This document shows, in pieces, positions 24,896 to 32,386 of a DNA stretch of 58,323 nucleotides. Each line of letters starts with the position of its first letter. Position 1 is the first letter of the stretch. This DNA is from Cellulomonas endophytica (GTDB taxonomy: Bacteria > Actinomycetota > Actinomycetes > Actinomycetales > Cellulomonadaceae), in NCBI RefSeq assembly GCF_004123805.1, contig NZ_RWJX01000024.1:1-58323 (forward strand), read 5' to 3'. The position numbers and the translations under genes were made by a program. A model generated the notes under the pieces. The model did no database searches and was not told where the DNA came from. It saw nothing but the letters and a program-made list of their open reading frames with translations.

Positions 24896-27598
24896 GTGAA
24901 CGCTGCCGGCACGCCCCGACGCCTCGGGCTGCACGCCCTCCTCGCGGGCGTGCTCGTGCTGACCGTCCTCGCCGGTGGCGCGCTGCGGCCCGAGGGCGGC
25001 TCGCTGGCGATGGTGTGGCCGGCGGCCGCCGCCGCGACGGCCTGGGTCGCGGCGTCCTGGGGGTCCGTCCGCCGGGTCGCCGGCGTCACCGTGCTCACGC
25101 TCCTGGTCACCGGCGGCATGCAGGTGCCGGACGGCATCCCCGTGACGCTCGCCGCGGTCATGGGGCTGGCCAACGCCCTCGAGGCGCTCGTCGCCGCCGC
25201 CGTCCTGGCCGCTGCGCAGCGTCGCCTCGGCTCCGTGCCGTGGACCCTGCGCCGTCCCGGGGACCTGCTCGCCCTCGTCGTCGCGGCCGTGGTGGGCAGC
25301 GCCGTCGGCGCGGCCGTCGCGGGCGTCACCACCGTGACCCTCGTGCCCGGCAGCCCGTGGACCACCGGCGGGACCTGGCTGCTGCGGCACGCGTCGGCGA
25401 TCTTCGTGCTCGGCGCCGTCGCCCTGCGGCTCGTCGACGACCGGGGCCGGCCGTGGCAGGGCCTCGCGCGGCGGGTGCTCTGGCGGCGGTCCGCCGAGGT
25501 CGCGGTCGCGGCGCTGGGCGCGTCCGCCGCCTGCCTCGTCGTGTTCGGGACTTCGCAGCACCTGCCGCTGTCGTTCCTGCTCGTGCCCATCAGCGTGGCG
25601 CTCGCCCTGCGCCTGGACACGACGGCGGTCGCGCTGCACGTCCCCCTCGTCGGCGTGCTCGTCGTGGCGCTGACCCTCGACGGACGCGGCCCCTTCGCCC
25701 TCGACGACCTGGCCGTCCGCCCGGTGCTGGCGCAGGCCTTCGTGAGCGTCGTCGGGCTCGTCTCCCTCGTCCTCGCGCTCCACCGCGACGAGCGGCGGGT
25801 CCTCCTCGCGGGCATGCACGCCGCCCAGCGGGAGGTGGCGGAGCAGGCCGAGCTCCTGCGCGCCGTGTTCGAGGCGACGGGCGACGCCCTGTCCGTCTAC
25901 GACCGCACGGGCCGGATGATCCTGCGCAACGGCGCGGCCGGGCGTCTCTTCGCCGGGGTGTCCGCGGACCTCACCGACGTGGAGCAGCACGAGCGGCTCT
26001 CCCTCGAGCACGTCGACGGCCGGCCGCTCACGATCGCGGAGCTGCCCGTGCAGCGCGCCATCCGGGGCGAGCGCGTCGTGGACGAGGACTACGTCATCCG
26101 CCCCCCCGGCCTGCCGTCCCGCACGGTCAGCACGACGGTGCACCCCGTCGCGGCGTCGGAGCGCAGCCCCTGGGCGGGAGCGGTCGTGAGCGCGGCCCGC
26201 GACGTCACCGCGGAGCGGCAGGCCTGGGCCGACACGGCCGCGGCCCGCGACCTCTACGCCGGCATCCTCGAGGCGGCCACGGAGCAGGCCATCCTCCGCT
26301 GCGACCCCGACGGCACCATCACGGTCTTCAACCCGGGCGCGGAGCGCATGACGGGCTGGCCGGCGGCGGACGTGATCGGGCGCTCCCTGCGCGACCTGCA
26401 CGACCCCGACGAGCTCGCGGCCGTCGCGGCGACGCGCGGCCTGAGCCCCGAGAGCGTGCTCTGGCACGACGCGCTGAGCGGCTGGCCCGTCACGCTGCGC
26501 TGGACGTGGCTGCGCGCCGACGGCTCCCCCCTGCAGGCCCTGCTCACCGTGAGCGCCACCTGGGACGCGACGGGGAGGCCCGACGGCCTCATCGCCCTCG
26601 GGGTGGACGTGACGGAGCAGGTCGTCGTGGAGTCGCAGCTGGCCGACTCCGAGCAGCGCTTCCGCGCCGCGTTCGACACCGCCCCCGTCGCCATGATGAT
26701 CGTGGGCCTGACGGGCCCGTCGACCGGGCGGATCCTCGAGGTGAACACCACCCTGACCCGCTTCACGGGGCTGCCCGACAGCGCGCTGCTCGACCGGGAC
26801 GTCCGGGCGCTCGCGCCGCCGGCGGACCACGCGACCGCGCAGGACGTGCTGGCACCGCTGCTCGAGGGGCTGCTGGACGTCACGGAGGCCGAGCTGCCCT
26901 TCCAGCACGCCGACGGCTCCGTCCGGTGGGGCCAGCTCTCGGCCACCCGCATCGCGCCCGACCCCGACGGCGGCGGCGTCGTCGGCGCGCCGACGGAGCC
27001 GTACCTGCTGTGCCTCGTCGAGGACGTCACCGCCCGGCGCCAGGCCGAGGCAGAGCTCGTCCGGCTCGCGCTGCACGACGCGCTGACCGGCCTGCCCAAC
27101 CGCACCCTGCTGCACGAGCGCCTCGCGGCCGCCCTCGAGGCCGACCCCCACGGCTCGGGCGTGGGCGTGCTGTTCTGCGACCTCGACGGGTTCAAGGAGG
27201 TCAACGACGCCGCCGGCCACGCCGCGGGGGACGAGCTGCTGCGGCACGTCGCCCGCCGGTTCGAGCACGCGGTGCGCCCCACGGACACCCTCGCCCGGCT
27301 CGGCGGCGACGAGTTCGCCGTCGTCTGCTCCGACCTGTCCGGCGCGGCCGAGCTCGGCCAGCGGGCCCGGCGGCTGCTGACCGCGCTCGAGACCCCCGTC
27401 GCCCTGCTGGGCGGGACCTTCTCCGTCGGGGTGAGCATCGGCGGAGCGGTGCGGACCGTCGAGGGCGGCGCCGACACGCTGCTCGACGCCGCCGACACCG
27501 CGATGTACGTCGCCAAGCGCGCCGGCAAGAACCGGTTCGCGCTGCACATGGGGGGCGGCCGCGCGGCCGTCCTGCCGCATCCCCGCGTCCCCGCCTGA
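24896..27598 (+). CDS. Membrane-anchored PAS-GGDEF diguanylate cyclase
   Basis: A 900-aa protein: an N-terminal membrane region of about 290 residues with eight or so helices (MASE1-like), three PAS-type sensor modules (about 310-720; the second has [18 protein letters not shown]), and a GGDEF domain to about residue 890. The active-site GGDEF is intact at 803-807 and an allosteric RxxD site (Arg794-Asp797) sits five residues before it, so the protein should make c-di-GMP with product inhibition. There is no EAL domain. The GTG at 24896 has GGGAGGAGGTGGGCC upstream. Divergence from the phytochrome gene suggests shared control; the fasciclin gene follows on the same strand. Confidence 0.92.
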   Translation: MNAAGTPRRLGLHALLAGVLVLTVLAGGALRPEGGSLAMVWPAAAAATAWVAASWGSVRRVAGVTVLTLLVTGGMQVPDGIPVTLAAVMGLANALEALVAAAVLAAAQRRLGSVPWTLRRPGDLLALVVAAVVGSAVGAAVAGVTTVTLVPGSPWTTGGTWLLRHASAIFVLGAVALRLVDDRGRPWQGLARRVLWRRSAEVAVAALGASAACLVVFGTSQHLPLSFLLVPISVALALRLDTTAVALHVPLVGVLVVALTLDGRGPFALDDLAVRPVLAQAFVSVVGLVSLVLALHRDERRVLLAGMHAAQREVAEQAELLRAVFEATGDALSVYDRTGRMILRNGAAGRLFAGVSADLTDVEQHERLSLEHVDGRPLTIAELPVQRAIRGERVVDEDYVIRPPGLPSRTVSTTVHPVAASERSPWAGAVVSAARDVTAERQAWADTAAARDLYAGILEAATEQAILRCDPDGTITVFNPGAERMTGWPAADVIGRSLRDLHDPDELAAVAATRGLSPESVLWHDALSGWPVTLRWTWLRADGSPLQALLTVSATWDATGRPDGLIALGVDVTEQVVVESQLADSEQRFRAAFDTAPVAMMIVGLTGPSTGRILEVNTTLTRFTGLPDSALLDRDVRALAPPADHATAQDVLAPLLEGLLDVTEAELPFQHADGSVRWGQLSATRIAPDPDGGGVVGAPTEPYLLCLVEDVTARRQAEAELVRLALHDALTGLPNRTLLHERLAAALEADPHGSGVGVLFCDLDGFKEVNDAAGHAAGDELLRHVARRFEHAVRPTDTLARLGGDEFAVVCSDLSGAAELGQRARRLLTALETPVALLGGTFSVGVSIGGAVRTVEGGADTLLDAADTAMYVAKRAGKNRFALHMGGGRAAVLPHPRVPA

Positions 27599-27705
27599 GG
27601 ACGTGCCGGAAGTCGTCCGGACTCCGACCCATCCGGCGCCGACCACGCCCCGAACAACCCTCGACAGGGCAGCCCGACCGGGCCCCACCGACGAGGGAGA
27701 CCGAC

Positions 27706-28401
27706 ATGCGCACCACGACCCGCACCCGAATGGCCACCGCCCTCCTGCTCGCCTCCGGCCTGGCGCTCACGGCCTGCAGCAGCGACGCGGGGACGACCGA
27801 CGCCGGCGGCGCCACGACGCCCAGCGCCGAGGCGTCGGAGGAGATGATGGAGTCGGCCGCTCCGAGCCCCAGCGAGTCCGAGGACGACATGGCGGCCGAC
27901 CCCGCCGCCGCGATGCTCGTCGGCCCCGGCTGCGCGGACTACGCCGCCGCCGTCCCCGACGGCCCCGGCTCCGTCGACGGCATGGCGGCCGACCCGGTCG
28001 CCACCGCCGCCGCGAACAACCCGCTGCTGAAGACGCTCACCGCGGCGGTCTCGGGCCAGCTCAACCCCGACGTGGACCTCGTCGACACGCTGAACGGCGG
28101 CGAGTTCACCGTCTTCGCGCCCGTCGACGACGCCTTCGCCAAGATCGACCCGGCGACCATCGAGGGCCTCAAGACCGACAGCGCGACGCTGACGAGCATC
28201 CTGACCTACCACGTGGTGCCCGGGCAGATCACGCCCGACATGATCGCGGGCGACCACGCCACGGTGCAGGGCGGCAACGTCACCGTCGCCGGCGAGGGCG
28301 ACGCGCTCACCGTCAACGGCGCCAACGTCATCTGCGGCGGCGTCCAGACCGCCAACGCGACCGTCTACCTCGTCGACACGGTCCTCATGCCGACCATGTG
28401 A
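27706..28401 (+). CDS. Fasciclin-domain lipoprotein
   Basis: A 231-aa secreted lipoprotein related to mycobacterial MPT83/MPT70. Lipobox LTAC gives Cys24. A Ser/Glu/Met-rich spacer (about 30-75) leads to a single FAS1 domain (about 95-231) with the conserved blocks [27 protein letters not shown] and [11 protein letters not shown]. Two cysteines in the mature part may form a disulfide, as in MPT70. FAS1 proteins mediate adhesion. The gene follows the diguanylate cyclase by about 100 bp and ends in a terminator. Confidence 0.93.
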   Translation: MRTTTRTRMATALLLASGLALTACSSDAGTTDAGGATTPSAEASEEMMESAAPSPSESEDDMAADPAAAMLVGPGCADYAAAVPDGPGSVDGMAADPVATAAANNPLLKTLTAAVSGQLNPDVDLVDTLNGGEFTVFAPVDDAFAKIDPATIEGLKTDSATLTSILTYHVVPGQITPDMIAGDHATVQGGNVTVAGEGDALTVNGANVICGGVQTANATVYLVDTVLMPTM

Positions 28402-28483
28402 TCCCCCGGCCCCCGGGCCGCACCGATCTGGCCGCCGCGGACCTGACGACCCGGCCGGTCACCGAGGCCCCCGGGCCCCGGGC

Positions 28484-28516
28484 GACGCCCCCGACCCCCT
28501 GCGGGCCGGGGGCGTC
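28484..28516 (+). terminator. Terminator hairpin after the fasciclin gene
   Basis: GACGCCCCCG pairs perfectly with CGGGGGCGTC around a 13-nt loop, 82 bp after the fasciclin stop. Confidence 0.6.
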
Positions 28517-28555
28517 GCGCTGCCCGGCCCGCCGGGAGCCCGGCCGGCTGCGCTC

Positions 28556-28588
28556 GAGCACCGCCGAGCACCGCCGAGCACCGCCGAC
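28556..28588. repeat. Three tandem 10-bp units (GAGCACCGCC)
   Basis: Three head-to-tail copies of GAGCACCGCC directly abut the first hairpin repeat to the left of the nuclease-like gene. Confidence 0.8.
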
Positions 28589-28593
28589 ATGAA

Positions 28594-28674
28594 GGAACGC
28601 TGCACCGGCGGCCCGCCACGCCGTGGCCAGGGCTCCGTTCCTGGCACGTCGGCTACCCGGGTGCAGCATCCCTG
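28594..28674 (+). repeat. 81-bp hairpin repeat A, left of the nuclease-like gene
   Basis: It begins GGAACGCTGCACCGGCG and ends CCGGGTGCAGCATCCCTG, so the outer GCTGCACC/GGTGCAGC arms pair. An inner hairpin CGTGGCCAGG/CCTGGCACG forms a nested stem. It is identical to copy B apart from two bases. Confidence 0.88.
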
Positions 28675-28757
28675 TGACCCGTCGCCGCCGCCCGCCCGCG
28701 GCCGGCCGCTGCCACCCACCGCGCACGGCCCACCGCTCACCCCCCACCGCCCATGGA

Positions 28758-28838
28758 GGAACGCTGCACCGGCGGCCCGCCACGCCGCGGCCAGGGCTCC
28801 GTTCCTGGCACGTCGGCTCCCCGGGTGCAGCATCCCTG
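28758..28838 (+). repeat. 81-bp hairpin repeat B, left of the nuclease-like gene
   Basis: Direct copy of element A starting 164 bp later, with two substitutions in 81 bp. The sequence between the copies is not repeated. It ends 46 bp before the stop codon of the nuclease-like gene. Confidence 0.88.
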
Positions 28839-28884
28839 CACGCCGCCGCCGGGTGCGACGTCGCGTCCGGCGCGACCTGGATCC

Positions 28885-29730
28885 TCAGAGGACGAACCGC
28901 GGGCGTCCGGAGGTGTGGACGTCGCGGACCACGCCGAGCCACCACCCGCGGCGGTGGACGACCTGCGCGTAGGAGAACCGCAGCACCACGTAGCCGTGGC
29001 GCGTGAGCTCCGCGTCCCGCCGCAGGTCCTCCGACCGCTGCCCCGGGTCGCCGTGGAACGCCCACCCGTCGACCTCGAGGACGAGCCAGTCGTCGACGAG
29101 CAGGTCGACCCTGCCCGCCGGCGGCAACCAGACCTGCGACCGGACCCGGTAGCCCTCGTCGAGCAGGTCCGCCCGCGCCACGCTCTCGAGGGCCGAACCC
29201 GAACAGGCGTCGGACCGGGCGAGGAGCCGCCGCCGGGGGTCCTGCACGTGCAGCCGTCGCCGCGCCTCCACCAGCTCCTCCTCCGCGACCCGGCCCAGGC
29301 GCAGGGCGCTCTCGACCGGCACCAGCGCCTCGCGCCACGGGAGGCACCGGGCGGCGTCGAGGACGGTCGTGAGCACGTCGGTGCAGCCGTCGAGGTCGAG
29401 CACGTCGCGCCGGTGCACGGTGCAGCCGGGCCAGGTGCGGCGGCTCCCGCGCGGCGCCGTCACGTGCGGCCGCGCCGGAGGGGTGAGGACGTCGAGCCCG
29501 AGCGCCACGGCCGCCGTGGCGCAGGAGCGCACGCCGCCCACCGCCGCGGCGGCCACGACGTCCGGCGGGGTGCCCGGGACGACGTAGAGCCCGGGCGCCG
29601 GGCGCGTGAGGGCGCCTGCCCCGACCGCTGCCACGAGTCGGGCGTGCGTCGTGCTGCCGGCGAGCTGCGCCCACCGCGCCGCCCCGCCGCGCGCCAGCAC
29701 CGATCCCACCGCGTCCACGCACCGGAGCAT
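28885..29730 (-). CDS. AbiEi-like N-terminus plus DUF559/Vsr-like endonuclease-fold protein
   Basis: A 281-aa protein. Residues about 1-90 resemble the winged-helix N-terminus seen in AbiEi-type antitoxins (VLARGGAARWAQLAG, PGLYVVPGT). The C-terminal ~100 residues show a PD-(D/E)xK nuclease fold of the DUF559/Vsr type: Glu in SALESVARADL, Asp in GRVDLLVDD, then LVLEVDGWAFHG, RRDAELTRHGYVVLRFSYAQV. The residues expected for metal binding are present. Proteins of this build are common in actinobacteria and uncharacterised. The ATG at 29730 is used because upstream codons are repeat-derived. It is bracketed by hairpin repeats A/B and C/D, with no partner gene. Confidence 0.75.
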   Translation of the reverse strand: MLRCVDAVGSVLARGGAARWAQLAGSTTHARLVAAVGAGALTRPAPGLYVVPGTPPDVVAAAAVGGVRSCATAAVALGLDVLTPPARPHVTAPRGSRRTWPGCTVHRRDVLDLDGCTDVLTTVLDAARCLPWREALVPVESALRLGRVAEEELVEARRRLHVQDPRRRLLARSDACSGSALESVARADLLDEGYRVRSQVWLPPAGRVDLLVDDWLVLEVDGWAFHGDPGQRSEDLRRDAELTRHGYVVLRFSYAQVVHRRGWWLGVVRDVHTSGRPRFVL

Positions 29731-29830
29731 CGCGGCGCGGCGCCCCTGCCGCCGACGCCCCTGTGGACGAGCGTGCTCGCCGCCCGTCACCGGCGCGACG
29801 GCCGGGCCGCGTGAGCGCCGGCGCGATGGA

Positions 29831-29909
29831 CCACCGCTGCAGCGGCGGCACGGCACGCCGACGTCCAGGCGGCAGACCGCGCGCGCCGCAGCGCCGGTGC
29901 AGCGTCCCT
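29831..29909 (-). repeat. Hairpin repeat C, right of the nuclease-like gene, inverted relative to A/B
   Basis: It starts CCGCTGCAGCGGCGGC and ends GCCGGTGCAGCGTCCC. It aligns best with the reverse complement of A/B (shared GCCGACGT-CCAGG core and CGGTGCAGCGTTCC-like end), so the family is in opposite orientation on this side. Confidence 0.75.
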
Positions 29910-30000
29910 TCTCCCGCTGGGGACCTCAGCCGGGCGGCACGCGCGACGCGTCGGGACGACGAAGGTGCAGTCCGGGCGCCGAGGCGACGGCGAACGTGCA

Positions 30001-30079
30001 CGGACGCTGCAGCGGCGGCACGGCGCGCCGACGTCCAGGCGGGGAACCGCTCGCGCCGCAGCGCCAGTGCAGCGTCTCT
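30001..30079 (-). repeat. Hairpin repeat D, right of the nuclease-like gene, inverted relative to A/B
   Basis: Direct copy of C displaced by exactly 170 bp, with a handful of substitutions. The outer GCTGCA/TGCAGC arms are kept. It ends about 93 bp before the anti-sigma gene stop. Confidence 0.75.
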
Positions 30080-30172
30080 CCACGACGGCGGCCACGCGGC
30101 CGCGCGGCGGACAAGGAGGCCGACGCGGCCGGCCCCGTCGCCGGGAGCGCCCGCGAGCTCTGCCGGCGGCGG

Positions 30173-31225
30173 TCAGGCCTCCGTGAGGACGACCAGGGGG
30201 TCCGTCGTCGGCTGCGTGGAGCCGCCCGACGGCTCGAGGGTCACGGCCAGCGCTCCGGAGCCGTAGTCGTCGACCACCTGGACGAGGGCGTCGCCGTCGC
30301 GCTCCAGCACGCCGGCGGACCGGATCTCGTCGCCGTCGACGACCCAGAGCTGGTACGCCCGGCCCTCGTCCGGCGCCGGGACGCCGGCCGCGCTGAAGAG
30401 CGCCGCGTCGGCGGTGTAGACGGCCGTGGCCGTGCCGCCGGCCGCGAGCTCCCCGCGCACCACCCGGGCGTCGGGGTCGGCGAGCAGGTCCGCGATGCTG
30501 CGGGCGGTCGCCGCCTGCGCGGCCTCGGCGTCGGACGCCCGCTGCGCCTGCTGCACGGCGAGCGTCCCGGGCACGGCGACCCCGACGACGAAGGCCGCCG
30601 CCACCGCGAGCACGCGCAGCCGACCGGGGCGGGCGGGCACGGCACGGGCGGCGCGCCGGCCGGACCAGTCGCGCCCGGCGTCCGCGCCGTCGGCGCCTTC
30701 GTCCGCGCCGTCCGCGCGCTCGTCCGCCGGGCCACCAGCGGCAGCGCCGCCGGACGGGTCGCCGACCACCTCGGGGGCCGCGTCCGGGGCCACCCGGAGC
30801 GCGCGACGGCCCGGCGTCCCGTCGTGCGCCGGGGGCGCGGGCGCGACCGGGGCCGGCGCGTCGCCGAGGGGTGACGTGCGGAGACCGTCGGTGTCGGCCG
30901 AAGGCCCGCTGACGCCCCCCTCGTCGCCCGCCCGCCCCACGGCCGACGACGGCAGCTGGGGGACGCCACGGACGGCGGCGAGCACGGCGTCGCGCAGACC
31001 GGCCGGCGGGTCGGCGGCGACGGCCTCGCCGAGGCGCGTCGCGACCCAGCGCAGCTCGGCGAGCTCGGCGGCGGCCTCCGGGTCGCGGGCGACGAGGCGC
31101 TCCACGGCCCGGCGCTCGTCCGCGTCGACCGCGTCGAGCGCGTAGGCGCCCAGCAGCTCGCGCACGTCCTCCTCCGTCCCGCCCGTGCCGGTGCCCCCGG
31201 CCCGTGCGCCGTCCCCGACGCTCAC
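30173..31225 (-). CDS. Anti-sigma factor, RskA-like
   Basis: A 350-aa single-pass membrane protein. The N-terminal sigma-binding domain (ELLGAYALDAVDADERRAVERL and the following helices) matches RskA. A long Pro/Ala/Asp linker (about 100-195) leads to one membrane helix (about 198-222, RLRVLAVAAAFVVGVAVPG) and an extracytoplasmic domain with the conserved AYQLWVVDG. RskA-type proteins are cut in steps by membrane proteases to release the sigma factor. Its GTG overlaps the sigma stop as GTGA, ensuring balanced synthesis. The linker is unusually long for the family. Confidence 0.9.
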   Translation of the reverse strand: MSVGDGARAGGTGTGGTEEDVRELLGAYALDAVDADERRAVERLVARDPEAAAELAELRWVATRLGEAVAADPPAGLRDAVLAAVRGVPQLPSSAVGRAGDEGGVSGPSADTDGLRTSPLGDAPAPVAPAPPAHDGTPGRRALRVAPDAAPEVVGDPSGGAAAGGPADERADGADEGADGADAGRDWSGRRAARAVPARPGRLRVLAVAAAFVVGVAVPGTLAVQQAQRASDAEAAQAATARSIADLLADPDARVVRGELAAGGTATAVYTADAALFSAAGVPAPDEGRAYQLWVVDGDEIRSAGVLERDGDALVQVVDDYGSGALAVTLEPSGGSTQPTTDPLVVLTEA

Positions 31226-31797
31226 CGGTCCACCTCCAGGCAGTCGCGCAGCCGCAGCAGGCCGTCGCGGATGCGGGTCTTCACCGTCGGCAGGGGCACG
31301 GCCAGCTCCTCGGCCACCTCCCGGTACGACCGCCCGCCGTAGTACGCGAGCACGACCGCCCCGCGCTGCCGCGGCGTCAGCGCCTCGAGGCACCGCCGGA
31401 CGCCCTCGGTCTCGAGGCCGGCCTCGACCTCCTCGGCCACGACGTCGTACTCCGGCTCGCCGCTGGCGTCGAGGACGCGCTGGTCCCGGTCGCGCTGGGC
31501 CTGGACGGAGCGGACGCGGTCGACCGCCCGGCGGTGCGCCAGGGTCACGGCGAAGGTCCGGGCCGAGCCCAGCGACGGGTCGAACCGCGTCGCGGTCCGC
31601 CAGACCTCGAGCCAGACCTCCTGCGCCACCTCCGCGGCGTGGTCGGGGTCGCGCAGGACGCCCAGGCACGTGCCGAGCACGGAGCGCCCGATCTCGTCGT
31701 ACAGCCGCGCGAAGGCGGCCTCGTCCCCGTCGGCGCACGCGAGCAGCAGAGCGTCCGCCGAGCGTGACCCGGCGGTCTCCCTCGACGGCGCGACCAC
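31222..31797 (-). CDS. ECF RNA polymerase sigma factor, SigK-like
   Basis: A 191-aa ECF sigma factor. Region 2 covers about residues 20-90 (FARLYDEIGRSVLGTCLGV, then AEVAQEVWLEVWRTATRFDP, SARTFAVTLAHRRAVDRVRS). Region 4 covers about 125-185 (LEALTPRQRGAVVLAYYGGRSYREVAEELAVPLPTVKTRIRDGL). It is most like the SigK group paired with RskA. The GTG at 31797 is the first start giving the usual family length; the frame stays open upstream but that sequence is Pro/Arg-rich and unlike coding sigma sequence. The likely targets are unknown. Confidence 0.88.
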   Translation of the reverse strand: MVAPSRETAGSRSADALLLACADGDEAAFARLYDEIGRSVLGTCLGVLRDPDHAAEVAQEVWLEVWRTATRFDPSLGSARTFAVTLAHRRAVDRVRSVQAQRDRDQRVLDASGEPEYDVVAEEVEAGLETEGVRRCLEALTPRQRGAVVLAYYGGRSYREVAEELAVPLPTVKTRIRDGLLRLRDCLEVDR

Positions 31798-32386
31798 GGG
31801 CGACAGTCTGACGGATGGATCGACCCCCCCGGTGCACGGACCGTCCGGCGCGCCCCCGGCACGGCGTACGGGACGGGGCGCGGGGGCCACGGCGGGGCCG
31901 CCGTGCGCGCTGCGCGGTGACGCGGGGCGCAGCGGGGCGCGCCCGGTCGACGGGGGCCGCGTCCGCCCGCGGCGCCCGAGCGCGGCCGGCGACGAGGGGA
32001 GGGCAGGCACCACCGTCAGCGGTCCCCGCGGGACGGGGAGGACGGGAAGAGCGGGGAGAGCGGGGCGGACGGGTGACGAGGGACGGCGCGACGACGGCAC
32101 CCGCGGCGACGGCACGCCGGGCGACGCGGTGCGCACGTCCGGCGGCACGGGCGACGACGAGGGGTGCCGGGGGGACGGCAGGGCGCGCAACGCGGACACG
32201 GTCGCCTCCCCCGGTCGTGCTCGCCCCCCGGGCGGGGGCGGTCACCAGCGGTTCGGACCCGGGGCCGCGGTGGATGGGTCGCGCACGCCGCCCCGACGGG
32301 TGAACGCCCGGCCGCCCCCAGCCCCGGCGTCCGGGACGCCGGCCCGCTCCCGACGCACCCGCTGTCCCGCGTCCCGGGGGTGGGGC
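31798..32386. other. 589-bp divergent intergenic region
   Basis: No convincing gene lies between the sigma factor and the ATP-grasp gene. The region is rich in G(A/G)CGG purine tracts on the plus strand. It carries one ACGGGTGAAC motif (32298-32307) like those upstream of other regulatory genes here. A CCATCC-like sequence just upstream of the sigma start resembles a SigK -35, but is too close to the proposed start to be convincing. Confidence 0.5.

Noticed and set aside
28556..28588. Three GAGCACCGCC units as a regulatory array
   Set aside because: Only three units, no promoter or conserved partner nearby; kept as a simple repeat.
28385..30001. Long minus-strand open frame covering the nuclease-like gene and its repeats
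   Set aside because: Its translation consists of Arg/Gly/Pro-rich sequence repeated where the DNA repeats lie; the nuclease-like gene in another frame has clear domains and better codon use.
31811..31816. SigK-type -35 (CCATCC, minus strand) before the sigma gene
   Set aside because: The matching -10 would lie inside the proposed coding region, so it is not used as evidence unless the true start is further downstream.
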